This document shows, in pieces, positions 61,627 to 64,000 of a stretch of 64,000 bases of DNA. Source of the DNA: Halobacillus karajensis (lineage in GTDB: Bacteria; Bacillota; Bacilli; Bacillales; Halobacillaceae). A program made the position numbers and the translations under genes. The stretch spans positions 186,001-250,000 of the forward strand of contig NZ_FNWW01000005.1 in the NCBI RefSeq assembly GCF_900108515.1. Reading direction: 5' to 3'. Position 1 is the stretch's first letter. Every line of letters begins with the position of its first letter. The notes beneath the pieces are model-generated. The model was not told where the DNA came from. It did no database searches and saw nothing but the letters and a program-made list of their open reading frames with translations.

Positions 61627-62757
61627 ATGTTGAGTCAAGATAAAAAAAGAGTCGTAATTAAAATAGGGAGTAGTTCTCTCACAAGCATGCACGGTGAGAT
61701 AAGTCGCCGTAAATTAGAAAAATTAGTAGATGAAGTCGTTCAATTGAAAGACGACGGCCACGAAGTTTTACTCGTATCCTCAGGAGCTGTAGCCGCGGGT
61801 TATCGTAAGCTCGGCTGCCTGGAGCGCCCGAGTACGTTGCCTGAAAAACAAGCAGCAGCCTCCATTGGCCAAGGATTATTGATGGAATCTTATTCCGATT
61901 TATTCCTATCCCACGGCTATATGGGTTCACAAATCCTCATTACACGCAGCGACTTTTCAGATGAAGACCGCTACAACAACGCACGTAACACCATTAATGT
62001 TTTACTAGAACGAGGAATTATTCCAATTGTCAACGAAAATGACACGATTACGATCGATCGACTTAAATTCGGAGATAATGATACCTTATCTGCGAAAGTA
62101 GCGGGACTTGTTGATGCAGACCAGTTGATCATCCTCTCTGATATTGATGGACTCTATGATGCAGATCCAAGAAAAAATGCGGACGCTAAATTACTGGATA
62201 AAGTCCATGAAATTACCCCGGAAATTGAAGACGCAGCTGGTGATCCAGGAAGTGCAGTTGGTACTGGCGGTATGAAATCAAAAATTGATGCCTTCAAGAT
62301 TTCTATGGCTTCTGGGATCTCATCTTTTTTGGGTAAAGCGAACACCCCTAATATTGTTTATAATGCTGTATACGGAAAAGCGATAGGAACGTATTTCGAA
62401 ACAACGACAGATGCTGAGAATCTCGACCAGAAGAAACAGTGGATTGCCTTCAACTCTGGACCAGAAGGAGAAGTGATCATCGATTCTCGTGCTAAAGAAT
62501 CGATGGTAGAAATGAAAAAGAGCTTACTTCCGATGAACGTTCGTTATGTGAACGGACGTTTTGAAAAAGGGGCGGTTGTTCGTATTCACGATTTAGATGG
62601 AGAAGAGATCGGACTTGGTGTCGTAAATTATTCTTCAGATGAAATGGAAGAAATGATCAGTCTGACAGAACCTGAACTTGAATCTTATGATAAAGCAGCA
62701 ATAGAACGTAAAGATTTTGTTTGCCATTTAGAAGTTTCTATGCCTGTAGGCGTTTAA
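61627..62757 (+). CDS. proB: Glutamate 5-kinase (ProJ/ProB)
   Basis: Kinase of 376 residues from the ATG at 61627; AGGAG is only four bases upstream, so the adjacent TTG at 61630 (seven bases) could also serve. The amino-acid kinase domain shows VVIKIGSSSLT (11-21), LVSSGAVAAGYRKL, IPIVNENDTITID, FGDNDTLSAKVAGLVDAD and SAVGTGGMKSKIDAFKI. The C-terminal 80 residues form a PUA domain (GEVIIDSRAKESMVEMKKSLLP, then GVVNYSSDEM). It phosphorylates glutamate for proline synthesis. In osmostress versions feedback inhibition by proline is relaxed; sequence alone does not show this. Confidence 0.94.
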   Translation: MLSQDKKRVVIKIGSSSLTSMHGEISRRKLEKLVDEVVQLKDDGHEVLLVSSGAVAAGYRKLGCLERPSTLPEKQAAASIGQGLLMESYSDLFLSHGYMGSQILITRSDFSDEDRYNNARNTINVLLERGIIPIVNENDTITIDRLKFGDNDTLSAKVAGLVDADQLIILSDIDGLYDADPRKNADAKLLDKVHEITPEIEDAAGDPGSAVGTGGMKSKIDAFKISMASGISSFLGKANTPNIVYNAVYGKAIGTYFETTTDAENLDQKKQWIAFNSGPEGEVIIDSRAKESMVEMKKSLLPMNVRYVNGRFEKGAVVRIHDLDGEEIGLGVVNYSSDEMEEMISLTEPELESYDKAAIERKDFVCHLEVSMPVGV

Positions 62758-62777
62758 AAAAATCAAGGAGGTCTTTG

Positions 62778-64000
62778 ATGACACTAACAACAAATGTGAA
62801 CGTTGAAGCACAAGCAATCGAAGCGAAGCATGCTTCCAAAAAGCTGATGATCCTATCGGAAGAGGAGAAAAACCAGGCGCTGAATCATCTAGCAGATGTC
62901 CTGGAGCGCGAGTATGAGACGATTTTAGCTGCAAATAAGAGGGACTTGGATAATGGACGAGAAAAAGGTTTTACAGAGGCTTTCATGGATCGTCTATCTC
63001 TTTCCCAAGAGCGTATCGCTGATTTCGCACAAGGACTGCGCGATGTAGCTAAACTCGAAGACCCGACAGGGCGAGTGCTCACAGATTGGACACTTGAAAA
63101 CGACCTGCAAGTGGAAAAAGTAACCGTACCTTTAGGTGTCATCGGTATGATTTATGAAGCGCGTCCAAATGTAACCGTTGATGCTACAGGACTTGCGCTG
63201 AAATCAGGAAATGCCATTGTCTTAAAGGGAGGATCCTCTGCCATCAACTCCAATCAGGCAATTGTTGAAGTAATGCACCGCGGTTTAGAAGAAACGAAAA
63301 TTCCTAAAGAAACGGTTCAATTCATCGCATCTACAGATCGTGCAGCTACCAATGAACTCTTTACAATGAAAGCACACATTGACGTATTGATTCCTCGTGG
63401 GGGAGGCAAGTTAATTCAGGCAGTTGTGGAGAATGCAACCGTACCTGTACTTGAAACAGGTGTAGGGAATTGCCACATTTATGTAGATGAAAATGCGGAT
63501 GTTGAGAAAGCGATCAACATTCTTGTGAATGCGAAAACAGACCGCCCTGCGGTCTGTAATGCAGCAGAAACACTAGTCGTCCACAAAGAGTGGTTGAACC
63601 ATCATAAGGAGGCCCTTACTGCAGCATTGAAAGAAAACCAAATTCATGTTCATGGGGATGACTATATTCAGGGAATTATTCCAGGGTCTCAGCCGGCTGG
63701 ACAAGAAGATTGGGCGAATGAATATTTAAGTACCGATATCGCTGTGAAGGCTGTTGACGATATCACAGATGCTATCACGCATATCGAAACTTACGGAACG
63801 AAACACTCCGAAGCTATCATTACCGAAGATGCAGAAGCCGCAGAGAAATTCTTTGCTCTTGTTGATGCGGCTGCCCTTTATCACAATGCATCCACTCGTT
63901 TCACTGATGGTGGTGCATTAGGGTTCGGAGCAGAAATTGGGATATCCACACAGAAATTACATGCGCGTGGCCCAATGGGACTTCCTGCGCTTACAACCGT
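62778..64000 (+). CDS. proA: Glutamate-5-semialdehyde dehydrogenase ProA, 3' partial
   Basis: The frame starts at ATG behind AAGGAGGTCTTTG, 20 bases after proB, and runs off the window end after 407 codons, so only a few C-terminal residues are missing. ProA blocks: VPLGVIGMIYEARPNVTVDATGLALKSGNAIVLKGGSSA, VLIPRGGGKLIQ, TGVGNCHIYVDE, the active-site cysteine in KTDRPAVCNAAETLV, and FTDGGALGFGAEIGISTQKLHARGPMGL. It reduces glutamyl phosphate to the semialdehyde that cyclises to P5C. Third gene of the proline operon. Confidence 0.95.
   Translation, partial: MTLTTNVNVEAQAIEAKHASKKLMILSEEEKNQALNHLADVLEREYETILAANKRDLDNGREKGFTEAFMDRLSLSQERIADFAQGLRDVAKLEDPTGRVLTDWTLENDLQVEKVTVPLGVIGMIYEARPNVTVDATGLALKSGNAIVLKGGSSAINSNQAIVEVMHRGLEETKIPKETVQFIASTDRAATNELFTMKAHIDVLIPRGGGKLIQAVVENATVPVLETGVGNCHIYVDENADVEKAINILVNAKTDRPAVCNAAETLVVHKEWLNHHKEALTAALKENQIHVHGDDYIQGIIPGSQPAGQEDWANEYLSTDIAVKAVDDITDAITHIETYGTKHSEAIITEDAEAAEKFFALVDAAALYHNASTRFTDGGALGFGAEIGISTQKLHARGPMGLPALTT

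Noticed and set aside
1-64000. CRISPR arrays, tRNA/rRNA genes, insertion sequences and prophage genes
   Set aside because: No regularly spaced direct repeats, no tRNA-like cloverleafs noticed, no transposase, integrase or phage structural proteins among the frames.

Overview
The window is chromosomal DNA of a spore-forming, low-to-mid GC Gram-positive of the Bacillaceae, most like a moderately halophilic genus such as Halobacillus (genus is inference). Reasons: nearly every gene has a strong AGGAGG-type ribosome binding site; the control elements are Bacillus-type (two SAM-I riboswitches, a guanine riboswitch, an Arg T-box, a TnrA/GlnR box, CcpA cre sites); there are TnrA, Spo0E-like and YkuK proteins. 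Salt-related genes are prominent: a NaChBac-type voltage-gated Na+ channel, three NhaC-family carriers, a DASS Na+/dicarboxylate symporter, a UPF0118 protein and a proC-proB-proA set arranged like the osmostress proHJA operon. I saw no phage, IS element, CRISPR, tRNA or rRNA.

Layout. 0-8 kb: end of a SurA-type protein, a guanine-riboswitch-controlled nucleoside carrier, small proteins, a secreted CAP protein, a TPR protein, the Na+ channel and an AtoE-type fatty-acid carrier with a perfect cre. 8.6-13 kb: an SsuABC/NitT/TauT-type ABC importer, then an S-box-controlled MetT-like carrier. 13.4-16.9 kb: secreted NagZ and NamZ for peptidoglycan recycling, with a cre upstream. 17-24.5 kb: carriers, a CHY zinc protein, YceI, an fbpA-like/tnrA operon behind a perfect TnrA box, a UPF0118 protein and a CYP152 peroxygenase. 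24.7-31.5 kb: YjiH protein, RND exporter, second MetT-like carrier, acetyltransferase. 31.6-38.8 kb: VCBS-repeat protein, RidA, Spo0E-like peptide, CstA, ATP-grasp protein, type II NADH dehydrogenase-like flavoprotein; two unannotated transcription units (promoter, hairpins, terminator) lie at about 33.0 and 34.4 kb. 39.1-41.4 kb: a tight operon of C45 acylase, GNAT and Dph6-like PP-loop ATPase. 41.4-49 kb: fabI, an unusual amino-acid dehydrogenase, 3-hydroxybutyrate dehydrogenase with a convergent GntP carrier, and ppc. 49.4-59 kb: a third NhaC carrier, DinB, AIM24, S-box-controlled msrA, K+ channel, EutH, YkuK, P-loop kinase and T-box-controlled argS. 59.4-64 kb: DUF421 and thioredoxin-like proteins and proC-proB-proA (cut by the window end).

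How it fits together. Methionine supply and repair (metT, msrA) share SAM control. Carbon catabolite control (cre) marks atoE and nagZ-namZ, and nitrogen limitation (TnrA box) marks tnrA itself. Proline synthesis plus Na+ and K+ channels and antiporters form the osmotic side. Most genes stand alone between their own terminators, so the region is ordinary core and accessory chromosome rather than an island.

The strongest leads for something undescribed are the two putative small RNAs, the acylase/GNAT/PP-loop operon, the fbpA-like/tnrA pairing and a two-module intergenic repeat found twice in inverse orientation.
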